The translations under genes were made by a program, and so were the position numbers. This document shows, one piece after another, positions 54,288-63,365 of a stretch of DNA of 64,000 nt (position 1 is its first letter; each line of letters begins with the position of its first letter). Location: the NCBI RefSeq assembly GCF_002162035.1, contig NZ_CP021138.1:2666001-2730000 (forward strand), written 5' to 3'. Below the pieces are notes generated by a model. The model saw only the letters and a list, made by a program, of their open reading frames with translations, did not search any database and was not told the DNA's origin. The stretch comes from Sulfuriferula sp. AH1. GTDB taxonomy: Bacteria; Pseudomonadota; Gammaproteobacteria; Burkholderiales; Sulfuriferulaceae.

Positions 54288-54806
54288 ATGCAACGAATAA
54301 AATTCGATACTCTCCTGGTCCTGGCATTCACCACACTGGTTGCAGGTACGCCAGCATTTGCCGACAAGCCCTCATGGGCTGGCGGCGGTCAGGACGAACA
54401 ACACGGGCAATCGGGGAAAAAACAGAACCGCGATCACGGCCAGGGCAGGGATGGAGGCTCATATTATCAGGACAGCCGCCACGACGATCACCGCGGCCGC
54501 TACTTCGATGACCGCAGCAGAATCTACATCCACGATTATTATGCCGAACAGTACCGTTCCGGACGCTGCCCTCCCGGCCTTGCCAAAAAGCACAACGGCT
54601 GCATGCCGCCCGGACAGGCGCGTAAATGGCAAATCGGCCGCCCTCTGCCACGCGATGTGGTTTACTACGATTTGCCGCCTTCGGTGATCGTCAATCTCGG
54701 GCCGCCGCCCAGTGGTCATCGCTATATACGGGTAGCAGGCGATATCCTGCTGATTGCGATCGGCACCGGCATGGTTGTCGACGCCATCGACGACCTGAAC
54801 CGCTGA
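54288..54806 (+). CDS. CigR/RcnB-like periplasmic protein
   Basis: A 172-residue protein with a signal peptide ending TPAFA (about residues 1-26). A low-complexity region rich in Q, D, G, H and R (about 27-75) follows, then the conserved CPPGLAKKHNGCMPPGQARK (about 95-114), PLPRDVVYYDLPPSVIVNLG (about 120-139) and a final hydrophobic strand-helix ILLIAIGTGMVVDAI. This matches the anti-virulence regulator CigR family / RcnB-related proteins. Function here is unknown. ATG 54288 has GGAGG eight bases upstream. Confidence 0.78.
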   Translation: MQRIKFDTLLVLAFTTLVAGTPAFADKPSWAGGGQDEQHGQSGKKQNRDHGQGRDGGSYYQDSRHDDHRGRYFDDRSRIYIHDYYAEQYRSGRCPPGLAKKHNGCMPPGQARKWQIGRPLPRDVVYYDLPPSVIVNLGPPPSGHRYIRVAGDILLIAIGTGMVVDAIDDLNR

Positions 54807-54872
54807 TAACGCAATCCATGCCGACGGGAAAACGGTTCGTTTTTCTGCCGGCAGCTTCATGAAGTTAAAACC

Positions 54873-55649
54873 ATGCCACCTGTTTTTTTCTTTGGTCACG
54901 GCAATCCGATGCATGCTATCGCCAATGATCGCTTTACCCAAGCCTGGGCAGCGATTGGCGCGTGCCTGCCAAAACCCGCGGCCATTCTCGCGATATCCGC
55001 CCATTGGCACACTCGCGGCACACATGTCACCGCCATGGAGATGCCGCGCACGATCCATGATTTTGGCGGATTTCCGCCTGCATTATCGCAAGTCCAATAT
55101 CCCGCCCCAGGCAATCCGGCGCTGGCAGGCCACATTGCCGATTTGCTGACCCCGGTCAAGGTCGGTCTGGATCAGAAATGGGGCATCGATCATGGCACAT
55201 GGTCGGTACTGCGCCATGTATTCCCAAATGCCGATATCCCGCTCCTACAGCTCAGCATCGACGCAACCCAGCCACCATCATTCCATTATGCGCTGGGCAA
55301 ACGGCTCTCCGCGCTGCGTGACGAAGGCGTGCTCATCATCGGCAGCGGCAATATCGTCCACAATCTGCATGCTTACAATTGGGAATCCGAATCGGCCAAA
55401 CCGCGTGCAGCCACTACAAGCTTTGAAAACAGCGTACGCCAGCTGCTGCTCGCGGGCGATCATCAGGCACTGATCGATTATGCGGCACTCGGTGCCGATG
55501 CCCGCTTTGCCGTCCCCACACCGGAACATTACTTGCCGTTGCTTTATATCATCGCGTTACAAAGAGACGGCGAACAGGCGAGCTTTCCGATCGAAGGAAG
55601 CGAAGGCGGCTCCATCTCCATGCTAACGGTAGAGATAAGCCAGCCTTGA
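54873..55649 (+). CDS. LigB-type extradiol dioxygenase (DODA/YgiD family)
   Basis: A 258-residue protein. Metal-ligand histidines appear in FFGHGNPMHAI (about residues 6-16), ISAHWHTRGTH (about 41-51) and GIDHGTWSVLRHVFP (about 103-117), with a late histidine in IVHNLHAYNW (about 161-170). These are the class III extradiol dioxygenase hallmarks shared with DOPA dioxygenases. Bacterial members open catechol rings with O2; the natural substrate here is unknown. It stands 66 bases after the CigR-like gene. Confidence 0.9.
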   Translation: MPPVFFFGHGNPMHAIANDRFTQAWAAIGACLPKPAAILAISAHWHTRGTHVTAMEMPRTIHDFGGFPPALSQVQYPAPGNPALAGHIADLLTPVKVGLDQKWGIDHGTWSVLRHVFPNADIPLLQLSIDATQPPSFHYALGKRLSALRDEGVLIIGSGNIVHNLHAYNWESESAKPRAATTSFENSVRQLLLAGDHQALIDYAALGADARFAVPTPEHYLPLLYIIALQRDGEQASFPIEGSEGGSISMLTVEISQP

Positions 55650-55753
55650 ACTTGAAAACACAGTGAATTCCGACTAACTATTGCCTGGCAAAACCGAATA
55701 AACTCCTATATCCTAGCTGCTCGGAATTTGTTTTCACCACAAACGGACATAAC

Positions 55754-56449
55754 ATGAACGCTACGACCAAGGCCTCCGTTTCCAGCAAAATAATGGCCGG
55801 TTTTGAAGACATCAAGGCGCGCGTCGGGGACATGCTGCAAGTGCAAATCAGCACCGACAGCCAGGAAATCCGTCATTCGGTAAAACTGCTGGGCTATCTC
55901 GCCGGCAAAACCATCATGATCACCGCCCCCGCCGTCAATAACACCGTCCTGCTATTGCGAGAAGGCCAGAATCTGACTGTGCGTGCTTTTTCCGGCACGG
56001 CTGCTTATGCTTTCTCCAGCGAGATTATCAAGGTATGCAATTCGCCGCTGCCTTACCTGCATCTGAGCTATCCGAAATCCACCCAGAAAGTGCCGATCCG
56101 GGCCTCAGCGCGAATCAATTTCGACCTTGTCGGTGCCGCAACCAATATCACTCATGGCGACAACGCCACGGCGACCGCCATTGCCATTACCGACATCAGC
56201 ACGACGGGGGCGGCTGTCACTGCAGCCAGCCCGCTTGGCAAAAAGGGAGACATGCTGCGCATCGCTTTCCGCGCCAGGATCCACGACATCATCGTCCACC
56301 CGTCGCTCAAATGCGTCATTCGCTCCCTCTCCAGCACTGACGACGACACCCATCTTATCAAATACGGATTGCAATTCCTGGATCTGCAGACCCAGGAATT
56401 ATTGATACTGCAAAGCCTGGTTTACCAAAAGATCCTGGAAGACAAGTAG
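55754..56449 (+). CDS. YcgR-like PilZ domain protein (c-di-GMP receptor)
   Basis: A 231-residue protein with an N-terminal YcgR-type beta domain (about residues 20-110) and a C-terminal PilZ domain. The c-di-GMP motif RxxxR is IRASAR (about 116-120) and the D/NxSxxG motif is DISTTG (about 145-150). YcgR-like proteins brake flagellar motors or control adhesion in response to c-di-GMP. It is convergent with a cyclic-nucleotide-binding protein, with one base between them. Confidence 0.88.
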   Translation: MNATTKASVSSKIMAGFEDIKARVGDMLQVQISTDSQEIRHSVKLLGYLAGKTIMITAPAVNNTVLLLREGQNLTVRAFSGTAAYAFSSEIIKVCNSPLPYLHLSYPKSTQKVPIRASARINFDLVGAATNITHGDNATATAIAITDISTTGAAVTAASPLGKKGDMLRIAFRARIHDIIVHPSLKCVIRSLSSTDDDTHLIKYGLQFLDLQTQELLILQSLVYQKILEDK

Positions 56450-56450
56450 C

Positions 56451-56954
56451 TCAAATTTTCGAACCGGCACCGTACAGGTAATGCGAGAACTGCGCATAAT
56501 CGCTACTGACCGAGCGGAACAGCTTGTCCAGACTCAACACCGCCTGCTCGACGATATTGATCGCGATATACGGATGCTCCACTTTCATGCGCTTGTACAT
56601 CGCGCGCGATAATTTCAACACATGGGTATCGGTCGCCTTGGCAACCAGACGTGCCGAACGCGCGCGCTTGTCGAAAAACGACATCATCCCCAGCATTTCG
56701 CCCGGGCCGGAGCGCACCACTTCGTATTCATTCTGTCCGTCAGGAATGATCAGGGCGATTTCGCCCTTCACCACAAAATACAGCTCATCCCCCACATCGC
56801 CGATGTCCGAGACGATGTCGTCGTTATCGAAATGCAATACAGTCAGATAATTCAGCAGCGTATTCACTTCTGCCACCGTCAATGACTCGCATAAATATTG
56901 ATGGCTCATGAATTGAGCCAGTTCAGCGTGTTCTGCCAATTGTTTTGCAACCAT
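56451..56954 (-). CDS. Cyclic nucleotide-binding domain protein
   Basis: A 167-residue protein that is essentially one cNMP-binding (CAP-like) domain: VLHFDNDDIVSDIGDVGDELYFVVKGEIAL (about residues 40-69; key GDVGDELYFVVKG), then PGEMLGMMSFFDKRARSARLVA (about 85-106) in place of the phosphate-binding cassette. No helix-turn-helix follows, so it is probably not a DNA-binding regulator. The start ATG 56954 has GGGAG upstream; a longer in-frame extension to 57041 lacks support. Confidence 0.86.
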   Translation of the reverse strand: MVAKQLAEHAELAQFMSHQYLCESLTVAEVNTLLNYLTVLHFDNDDIVSDIGDVGDELYFVVKGEIALIIPDGQNEYEVVRSGPGEMLGMMSFFDKRARSARLVAKATDTHVLKLSRAMYKRMKVEHPYIAINIVEQAVLSLDKLFRSVSSDYAQFSHYLYGAGSKI

Positions 56955-56985
56955 ACTTGTTCTCCCTATCGTTAAACCTGAGCCA

Positions 56986-57389
56986 TTATAAATCATCCGA
57001 GGCGGCGGCTTGCGCGGCTTTTTCCAGCAAGCGCATGCCACCTATCATTCCTTCCACCCGCTCGCGTACGCGCGCAGCCAGTTCGCTCCAGGCCGCTTTA
57101 TCGTTTGCTGGCGGGATCGGTTCAAACGGGTAATGCCGATGTTGCAAGCCACTGCGTAATGGCGGACGCGCGGCCAAAGCCGCGGCATCGAGCGTCACCA
57201 GCAGATCCGCCCAGACCAGCAGCTCTTCATCGATCACCTCGACTTCGCCCGGCACCCCTGGCAAAACTGCAGCGCGCACCTCCATCCATTCGCCCCCAGT
57301 TTTCGCGCATAATGCGCTGCCAGATTGGCAGGTGCCGGATGCAATCCGCCCAGGAACACGATACGTGCCTGTCTTTTATATCCCATCAT
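56986..57389 (-). pseudogene. LMW protein-tyrosine-phosphatase-like gene with a one-base frameshift
   Basis: From ATG 57389 the reading gives MMGYKRQARIVFLGGLHPAP... and then loses frame at a run of five Gs (57293-57297 on the minus strand). Adding one G yields a continuous 134-residue product (YARKLGGEWMEVRAAV...VIDEELLVWADLLVTLD...YPFEPIPPANDKAAW). The strand-helix plan resembles the low-molecular-weight phosphatase/arsenate reductase fold, but the N-terminal loop LGGLHPAPAN lacks the CX5R catalytic motif. It may be a non-catalytic homologue. The indel may be a sequencing error. It is divergent from birA. Confidence 0.55.
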
Positions 57390-57476
57390 TCGCCTTGTCG
57401 CCTAATATCTGCGGTTATTTTACGTATTTTGAACGGTCTTAAGGTAAGATTTCGCTTATTTACCCAAATATCCCAA

Positions 57477-58457
57477 GTGCATACTCTCTTACTGCCTCTA
57501 TTGCGCGCGCTGTCTGACGGCAAATTCCACTCAGGAGAAGCCCTGGCACAACAATTTGACGTCTCGCGCGCCAGCGTCTGCAATGCGCTCAATACGGCCG
57601 GCACCCTGGGTATCACCTTGCACAAGATCCGCGGACGCGGCTATCGCCTGCCTGTCGCGCCCGACTGGCTGGATGCTTCCCGGATAAAATCGGTGCTCAG
57701 TGCGGATGCCGACAACTTCGTTCTGGAAATCGTCAACAGTATCGATTCCACCAACGCCGCATTGCTGCGCGCTTCACCCGATGCACCTCATCGCCATTGT
57801 CTGGCGGCAGAAACCCAGCACGCCGGACGCGGTCGCCGCGGACGCGTATGGCAGAGCGTACTGGGCGGCAGTCTGACCTGTTCGATACGCTGGCGCTTTA
57901 ATCAGGGCATGGCAGCGTTAGCCGGACTGAGCCTGGCGGTCGGCGTCGCCCTGTTGCGTACCTTGCGCCAATTCGGCGTGGAAGAAGTGCAATTGAAATG
58001 GCCCAACGACGTGCTCTGGCAATACCGCAAACTCGCCGGAATTCTGATCGAAGTACAGGGTGACGTGACCGGGCCGTCGGTAGCGATTATCGGCATCGGC
58101 ATCAACCTGCAACTCCCGGCAGCCGCACGCGACAGCATCGATCAGGCCGTAGCCGATTTGGCCGAAATCCGCGGCGGCGCACCGATCGGCAGAAACGAAT
58201 TGCTGGCAGCGCTGCTCGGCAATTTAAACACGGTCATGAGGGAATTCGAGCAGTACGGGCTCGCCAACCTGCGCCATGAATGGCAGGCCGCCCATGCTTT
58301 TGCCGACAGGCCGGTACGCGTACTGATGGCGAATGGCAGCGAATTAAGCGGCCATGCCGTAGGCTTGGCCGACAATGGGGCGCTGCTGCTGCATACCGCC
58401 GACGACAAACAGATCGCCGTTAACAGCGGCGAAGTGCATCTGACCCGCGCATTATGA
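57477..58457 (+). CDS. birA: Biotin-protein ligase / biotin operon repressor BirA
   Basis: A protein of about 326 residues starting at GTG 57477. The N-terminal winged helix-turn-helix (LAQQFDVSRASVCNAL, about residues 24-39) is followed by the ligase domain: GRGRRGRVW (about 118-126), LKWPNDVLW (about 173-181) with the catalytic lysine region, and GIGINL (about 208-213). It attaches biotin to acetyl-CoA carboxylase and can repress biotin genes. The start is uncertain: TTG 57429 is also possible and no strong ribosome-binding site is seen. It overlaps coaX by four bases (ATGA). Confidence 0.92.
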   Translation: MHTLLLPLLRALSDGKFHSGEALAQQFDVSRASVCNALNTAGTLGITLHKIRGRGYRLPVAPDWLDASRIKSVLSADADNFVLEIVNSIDSTNAALLRASPDAPHRHCLAAETQHAGRGRRGRVWQSVLGGSLTCSIRWRFNQGMAALAGLSLAVGVALLRTLRQFGVEEVQLKWPNDVLWQYRKLAGILIEVQGDVTGPSVAIIGIGINLQLPAAARDSIDQAVADLAEIRGGAPIGRNELLAALLGNLNTVMREFEQYGLANLRHEWQAAHAFADRPVRVLMANGSELSGHAVGLADNGALLLHTADDKQIAVNSGEVHLTRAL

Positions 58458-59166
58458 AGCTATTGGCTATCGACGCTGGCAATACCCGCATCAAATGGGG
58501 TCTGCATGATGGCCGGCAATGGCTGCAGCGCGGTCATCTCGCGCACAATGAAATCGCCCGCCTATCCACGCTCGCCGTGCCCGACCGCATCATCGTCAGC
58601 AATGTCGCCGGTGCGGCAGTGGCCGCCGCCATTGCACAGGCGTTCCCTGCCGGCCTCATGCACACCATCCGCTCAACCACCCGGCAATGCGGCGTGAGCA
58701 ACCACTACAAGCATCCCGCCCAACTCGGCAGTGACCGCTGGGCCGCGCTGATCGGCGCGCACCAGCTCGGCGCCCGCACCGCGCTGGTGGTCACGGCGGG
58801 TACGGCACTCACGGTCGATGCGCTGCATGCAGGCGAGTTTCTGGGAGGTCTCATCGCCCCGGCTATCAGCTCATGCGCACTGCGCTCGCGCAACACACGG
58901 CACAACTGGATGCAGATAACGGCAAATTCCACGCTTTCCCGGCCAACACTGCCGATGCGATCAGCAGCGGCTGCCAGTTGGCGCTGACCGGCGCCATCCA
59001 GCAAATGGCAGCAACGCTGCAACAACGCGTCCAACAGCCGGTACAAATCTGGCTCAATGGCGGCGATGCGGAAATGTTACTGCCGCATCTTTCGCTACCC
59101 ACCCGTTTGGAGGACAATCTGGTTCTCACCGGGTTACACTTCATCGCGCAAGAGGTATTCGCTTGA
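58454..59166 (+). pseudogene. coaX: Type III pantothenate kinase, disrupted by a one-base frameshift
   Basis: The N-terminal part MKLLAIDAGNTRIKWGLHD carries the ASKHA phosphate motif DAGNTRIKWG, followed by GSDRWAALIGAH and TAGTALTVDA (about residues 93-122). After FLGGLIAP the frame is lost at the run CCCCGG (58857-58862). One added base restores GYQLMRTALAQHT... through to EVFA at 59166, 237 residues in all, normal for CoaX. It makes phosphopantetheine precursors for CoA. CoaX is usually the only pantothenate kinase in betaproteobacteria, so a sequencing error is more likely than true loss. birA-coaX is a standard pair. Confidence 0.85.
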
Positions 59167-59909
59167 GACTACTGGTTTTATTGCTACTATTGCTCAATTT
59201 GCTGACTTTTGCGTGGATCCAGTGGGGGCAACCCGAACCGCCGCCAGCGCCAGCCGAACTGCATCCGGAAAAAATCCGCATCGTCGATGAAACAGCCAGC
59301 CCTGCCAAAGCAGCTGCAACCGTACCCCCTGTACAGGTAACCGCCGCAAATGCTGCCGCCGATAACAAAGCCACCGACATCCGTCCCGCCAGCCCTGTGG
59401 CGACACCCGCCGCGGGAACGACCGCTCCCGCCACCCAACCGGCTACACACGGCGTATGCATGGAATGGGGACCTATCTCCATCAACCGCGTCGAAGATGC
59501 GCAAATCAGATTAAACAGACTCAAGCTCGGCGACCGTCTCAGTGCCGAAGATGCAGCTACCCACGGCGGCCCCTACTGGGTTTACTACCCGCCGCTCAAA
59601 ACCAAGGAAGATGCTGATAACAAAGTTGCCGAATTGCAGGGCAAAGGCGTGAAGGACATTACCGTGGTGCGGGACGGCAAATGGCAGAACGCCATTTCCA
59701 TGGGCCTGTATTCCAAGGAAGCCATCGCCAATACCCGTGTCGACAACCTGAAGAAGCTGGGTGTCGTTGCGCAAATCGAAGCACGGGGCAAGGCAGCGCG
59801 CCTGTTTACTCTGCGGGATTTGAGCCCTGAGGAACAAACCAAAATCAAACTGCTGCAGGCGGAGTTCGGCGGCCCGGTGTTGAGAAAAACAGCATGCAAA
59901 GTCCCTTAA
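59163..59909 (+). CDS. SPOR domain membrane protein
   Basis: A 248-residue protein starting at TTG 59163, overlapping the coaX stop (TTGA), with AGAGG seven bases upstream. One N-terminal membrane segment (about residues 2-19) is followed by a Pro/Ala-rich linker (about 25-95) and a SPOR-like domain (about 130-210; GPYWVYYPPLKTKEDADNKV and NAISMGLYSKEAIA). SPOR domains bind denuded peptidoglycan strands at the septum. It follows birA and coaX in the same operon and converges on the HDOD gene with 5 bases between. Confidence 0.85.
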   Translation: MRLLVLLLLLLNLLTFAWIQWGQPEPPPAPAELHPEKIRIVDETASPAKAAATVPPVQVTAANAAADNKATDIRPASPVATPAAGTTAPATQPATHGVCMEWGPISINRVEDAQIRLNRLKLGDRLSAEDAATHGGPYWVYYPPLKTKEDADNKVAELQGKGVKDITVVRDGKWQNAISMGLYSKEAIANTRVDNLKKLGVVAQIEARGKAARLFTLRDLSPEEQTKIKLLQAEFGGPVLRKTACKVP

Positions 59910-59914
59910 ATACC

Positions 59915-61471
59915 TCAGCGCGGCAACAGCGCAGTCATGATCTGGGCTTTCAAGGTCTTGATTAAGGCCGCCTCATCAGGCGGTACGCCCTCTGCCGCGA
60001 CGCAAGCCCGATCAGCATAGATCAATCCGAATGCCTGTTTCTGCACTACCAGCGGCAGCACGATGAAACTTCCTGCATCCGGCAGCAATCTGGTATGCCA
60101 GGCCGGCAGCAGCGCCCGTACATTGGCGGCAGCGGCATCCGATATCAATACGTCCACATCGTTTTGCATGGCCAAATGGAATAAATCATGGCTGGGCGAG
60201 AGCGGAAATACGAAGCCGTCCTGCCGGGGCTGATGCTCCTCTCCCAGCGAGATGCGCGCCCGGAATTGCTGCGCCTTGACGTCCTTGATACACGCAGCGG
60301 CAAAGCGGAATCCCATGCCGTGATACAGCGTTTCCAGCACCAGCATGATCAGGTCATTGGCCTTGCAACGTCCGGAAGCCACCATTTCGGTCGCGTCCTG
60401 CAACCCTGCCAGCAGCAGATCGCGCGCATTGACCGGCTTGCCGCTCGGATGACGCTGATCGTTTTGCAGAGCCCGGGAATCCGCCGTCACCAGCAGGAAC
60501 GCATCCAGTGCGCCATTTTCCACGGCAGGCGGCACTTCTTTCGTCTCCGGTGCAGTTACCGATGTCATCAATGGGCAGATGGTATTGGTAAGCGCCTGCG
60601 TTTCTTCCGCAACTCTGGCCAGCAACTCATTCAGCGCGGCACTGTCGAGATCGAATGCCGTGCCATAACGCGCCAGCAAATTCCGTGTCATCAACGCGGC
60701 ATCCGTTTTCCCCGTGTAAGATAACAGCATCACCGCCTCGGCACTAAAAGCAGCCGCCTGCTGCAGCCAGTCGTGACGCGCCGTGGCGACCTTCACCACA
60801 CCCGCCGGTAACGGTGCGAGCGCCTTGATGATCGTCAACGGGATCTGCCATTTGCGCAACACCGATTCTGCCAGGCTATCCAGACTGCATCCCAATACCT
60901 GCATCGCAGCCTGCGCAGGCGAAATATCCCCCGTCGCGCTCAAGGCCATGATCTCATCGTAGGAAGGCTGATCGTGCATCACTACCAGCAAGCGCCCCAG
61001 ATTCTTGAACAGGCCGACGACGGCGGCTTCTTCTGCTTCCTTGAACGTGCTGCGGCGGGCCAGCTCGCGCCCTGCCAGGCTGGCCCCCAGCGATTGCACC
61101 AGCTCCCGGCGTATGCTTTGCGCAGACTTGCCGGTCATCCCTTCCACCAGCAACATGGTCAGTGCGATGGTTTTCACCGCATCGAAACCGAGCAGGAAAA
61201 TCGCCTTGGATATAGTAGTGACCGGTGCGCCCGATGCCGTGCGATAACCCACGGTATTCGCCATGCTCAATACTTTTTGCGTCAGCGCCATATCGGACAG
61301 AATGAAATTCGCCAGACTGTGCACCGCTTCGTGACTGGAGGAGGCGATCTGCACCACTTGCGATACCGCGCTGCCAAGCGCCGGCAAATCAGGATCCTCC
61401 TGGATTTTTTGCAGCAACTGCTTGCGCCTGACGGCGACTTCATCCCCATCAGCCAAACCGAACTTCACCAC
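59915..61471 (-). CDS. HDOD domain signalling protein with a C-terminal GAF-like region
   Basis: A 518-residue protein starting at GTG 61471, with AGGAGGAG upstream. The HDOD domain spans about residues 17-215: LPALGSAVSQVVQIASS, ILSDMALTQKVLSMANT and FLLGFDAVKTIAL are typical, and no HD metal pair is expected. Residues from about 360 form a region with GAF-like features (DLIMLVLETLYHGMGFRFAAACI...GLIYADR). HDOD proteins act in signal transduction, often with c-di-GMP or chemotaxis; the role here is unknown. Confidence 0.87.
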   Translation of the reverse strand: MVKFGLADGDEVAVRRKQLLQKIQEDPDLPALGSAVSQVVQIASSSHEAVHSLANFILSDMALTQKVLSMANTVGYRTASGAPVTTISKAIFLLGFDAVKTIALTMLLVEGMTGKSAQSIRRELVQSLGASLAGRELARRSTFKEAEEAAVVGLFKNLGRLLVVMHDQPSYDEIMALSATGDISPAQAAMQVLGCSLDSLAESVLRKWQIPLTIIKALAPLPAGVVKVATARHDWLQQAAAFSAEAVMLLSYTGKTDAALMTRNLLARYGTAFDLDSAALNELLARVAEETQALTNTICPLMTSVTAPETKEVPPAVENGALDAFLLVTADSRALQNDQRHPSGKPVNARDLLLAGLQDATEMVASGRCKANDLIMLVLETLYHGMGFRFAAACIKDVKAQQFRARISLGEEHQPRQDGFVFPLSPSHDLFHLAMQNDVDVLISDAAAANVRALLPAWHTRLLPDAGSFIVLPLVVQKQAFGLIYADRACVAAEGVPPDEAALIKTLKAQIMTALLPR

Positions 61472-61549
61472 TACCGCTCCTCCTTGTTTTTTTATTTGCT
61501 ATCGTTATGCAATCCCGGAAACAGCGCAACTACGAATAACGAGCCGTTC

Positions 61550-61963
61550 CTATTTTTTCAGACTGTCCCGGATCTGACGCAGCAGCACGATTTCTTCCGG
61601 AGTTTCAGCAGGCGCTGCCGGAGGCGCCTCTTTTTTCAATTTATTGATCGCCTTTACTGCAACGAAGATCGCCATAGCCACAATGGTAAAGTCAACAACC
61701 GTGTTAATGAACATGCCATATTTTACCAAAGGCGCGCCAGCTTTCTCCGCCTGCTCCAGCGTGGCATATGTATGGCTGCCCAGATTCAGGTAAAGCTGCT
61801 TGAAATCCACCCCGCCAACCAGCTGCCCCACCATGGGCATGACGATATCCTTCACCAGGGATTCGACGATCTTGCCGAATGCGCCGCCGATGATCACACC
61901 CACCGCCAGATCGATGACATTGCCCTTAACGGCAAATTCCTTGAATTCACTGATAAAGCTCAT
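61550..61963 (-). CDS. mscL: Large-conductance mechanosensitive channel MscL
   Basis: A 137-residue channel subunit. The amphipathic start [23 protein letters not shown] (key [20 protein letters not shown], about residues 6-25) leads into the pore helix TM1 with [18 protein letters not shown] (about 26-43). TM2 lies at about 82-105, and the C-terminal helical bundle [15 protein letters not shown] ends the protein. It opens under membrane tension to release solutes on osmotic downshock. It is 78 bases downstream of the HDOD gene. Confidence 0.96.
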   Translation of the reverse strand: MSFISEFKEFAVKGNVIDLAVGVIIGGAFGKIVESLVKDIVMPMVGQLVGGVDFKQLYLNLGSHTYATLEQAEKAGAPLVKYGMFINTVVDFTIVAMAIFVAVKAINKLKKEAPPAAPAETPEEIVLLRQIRDSLKK

Positions 61964-62083
61964 GCCGCCTCTCCTTTCTTTTCATAAAAACGTAGCATAC
62001 CTTATAACAGCCAGTCACCGCCAACAACAGCAGCAATCGATAAAATTCCATTTATCAGCATAGCAAATACCCAAATCAGACAC

Positions 62084-62115
62084 GAAAAAAAACAGGCGAC
62101 CGGAGTCGCCTGTTC
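62084..62115 (-). terminator. Terminator after the porin gene
   Basis: On the minus strand the stem ACAGGCGAC-TCCG-GTCGCCTGT is followed by a run of eight Ts. It lies 40 bases after the porin stop. Confidence 0.95.
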
Positions 62116-62154
62116 AAGCTTCCTAAACGCTAACTGGCAAACGCCAGCGCGAAA

Positions 62155-63282
62155 TTAGAAGGAGTGCTTCAGACCCAAAGACAGGCCGCTTACAGAGTCA
62201 CCAGTGCCTACACCAGAAGCACCGTTATAGTTAAAGTTGTAAGCTGCGTTAGTATCGTTGCTGATCTTGGTGTACAAAGCATACACAGTGGTACGCTTGC
62301 TGAAGCCGTAATCAGCACCTACAGTGTAGGCCTTGGCTCCGTTGTCACCAGTAGCGAATTGATTATCGCTACCTGCGTTAGCATAGGATGCCTTAAGTGC
62401 AACTGCGCCCATCTGGTATTTGCCGGACAGGAACCAGGTGCGGTGACCGTACAAGTTGGCACCGGAAGCGCCTTGGTTGTCATCGGTCTTCTCATACATG
62501 GCTGCCAAGGTGAAATCCATGATGCTGTAGGAAGCACCCAGTTTCCATGCTTTAGCATCTGTATTACCAACACCACTCATAGAGCCAGTACCAGTAGAAC
62601 CGAAGTTATGCTTTTCGTAAGCAGCGGTCAGGTACAAAGGACCTGCGGCATACATCGCAGCCAGAGAGTACAGGTTACCGGTAGAAGCAGAACCGCTGGT
62701 TGCTGTTTCAGCACCAAACACGTATGAACCCGCTGCACTGAAGCCGGAGAAGTTAGGAGTCAGGTAAACAACGGTGTTGCTTATACGCTGGTCAAAGTAG
62801 GAAGAAGCGTTATTAGCGGCTGCGCCAACGCTGGTAGCGCTGTAAGCGCCAACGATGTTGTTGTAGTCGCCCAGGGTATCAGCAAACGGATCTAAAGAAC
62901 CGGTAGCCATTTTGTATGGAGTGTCATGACGACCTACACGCACTTCACCCAGATCGTTGCTCTTCAGGCCAACGAAAGTGTTACGCAGACCACCGCCACC
63001 GAAGGTAGAACCGGTGCCGCCGTCAGCAGCTACAGCTTGTTCAATTTGCCAAGTCGCAGCCAAACCGTTACCCAGATCTTCAGTACCTTTGAAACCGATA
63101 CGTGAAGCGTAGTCGGAAACGCGGCCAACACGCTTGCTGGAATCGCCAGCAGCAGCATTGTTGTTGGTCACAGAATCAACACCAACGGACATCAAGCCGT
63201 ATACGTCAACGTTGCTGGTAGCAGCCATTGCAGGTGCAGATACAGCGGTAGCGATAGCCAGCGCGATCAGTTTTTTGTTCAT
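62155..63282 (-). CDS. Gram-negative porin (outer-membrane general porin)
   Basis: A 375-residue outer-membrane protein. Signal peptide MNKKLIALAIATAVSAPAMA (cleaved after AMA, about residue 20). The mature part starts with NVDVYGLMSVGVDS and has the alternating pattern of a 16-stranded barrel; loop 3 region GEVRVGRHDTPYK (about 115-127) is conserved in betaproteobacterial porins. The last residue is phenylalanine (SLGLKHSF), the Bam recognition signature. It forms trimeric channels for small solutes. Strong promoter and terminator suggest high expression. Confidence 0.95.
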   Translation of the reverse strand: MNKKLIALAIATAVSAPAMAATSNVDVYGLMSVGVDSVTNNNAAAGDSSKRVGRVSDYASRIGFKGTEDLGNGLAATWQIEQAVAADGGTGSTFGGGGLRNTFVGLKSNDLGEVRVGRHDTPYKMATGSLDPFADTLGDYNNIVGAYSATSVGAAANNASSYFDQRISNTVVYLTPNFSGFSAAGSYVFGAETATSGSASTGNLYSLAAMYAAGPLYLTAAYEKHNFGSTGTGSMSGVGNTDAKAWKLGASYSIMDFTLAAMYEKTDDNQGASGANLYGHRTWFLSGKYQMGAVALKASYANAGSDNQFATGDNGAKAYTVGADYGFSKRTTVYALYTKISNDTNAAYNFNYNGASGVGTGDSVSGLSLGLKHSF

Positions 63283-63335
63283 TTGAATCTCCAGTTGGAA
63301 AATTAAAAGTACTCCCCTGTCAGGAAGCTGAGGCG

Positions 63336-63365
63336 ATTATGCGTGAGGGTAAAAGGCTGCGGCAA
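63336..63365 (-). promoter_or_regulatory. Likely porin promoter
   Basis: On the minus strand the -35 box TTGCCG (63360-63365) and the -10 box CATAAT (63336-63341) are 18 bases apart, about 55 bases before the porin ATG. GGAG stands before the start codon. Confidence 0.5.

Noticed and set aside
57105-57476. Upstream in-frame extension of birA
   Set aside because: It overlaps the opposite-strand phosphatase-like gene and gives a low-complexity Pro/Arg/His sequence, unlike any BirA N-terminus.
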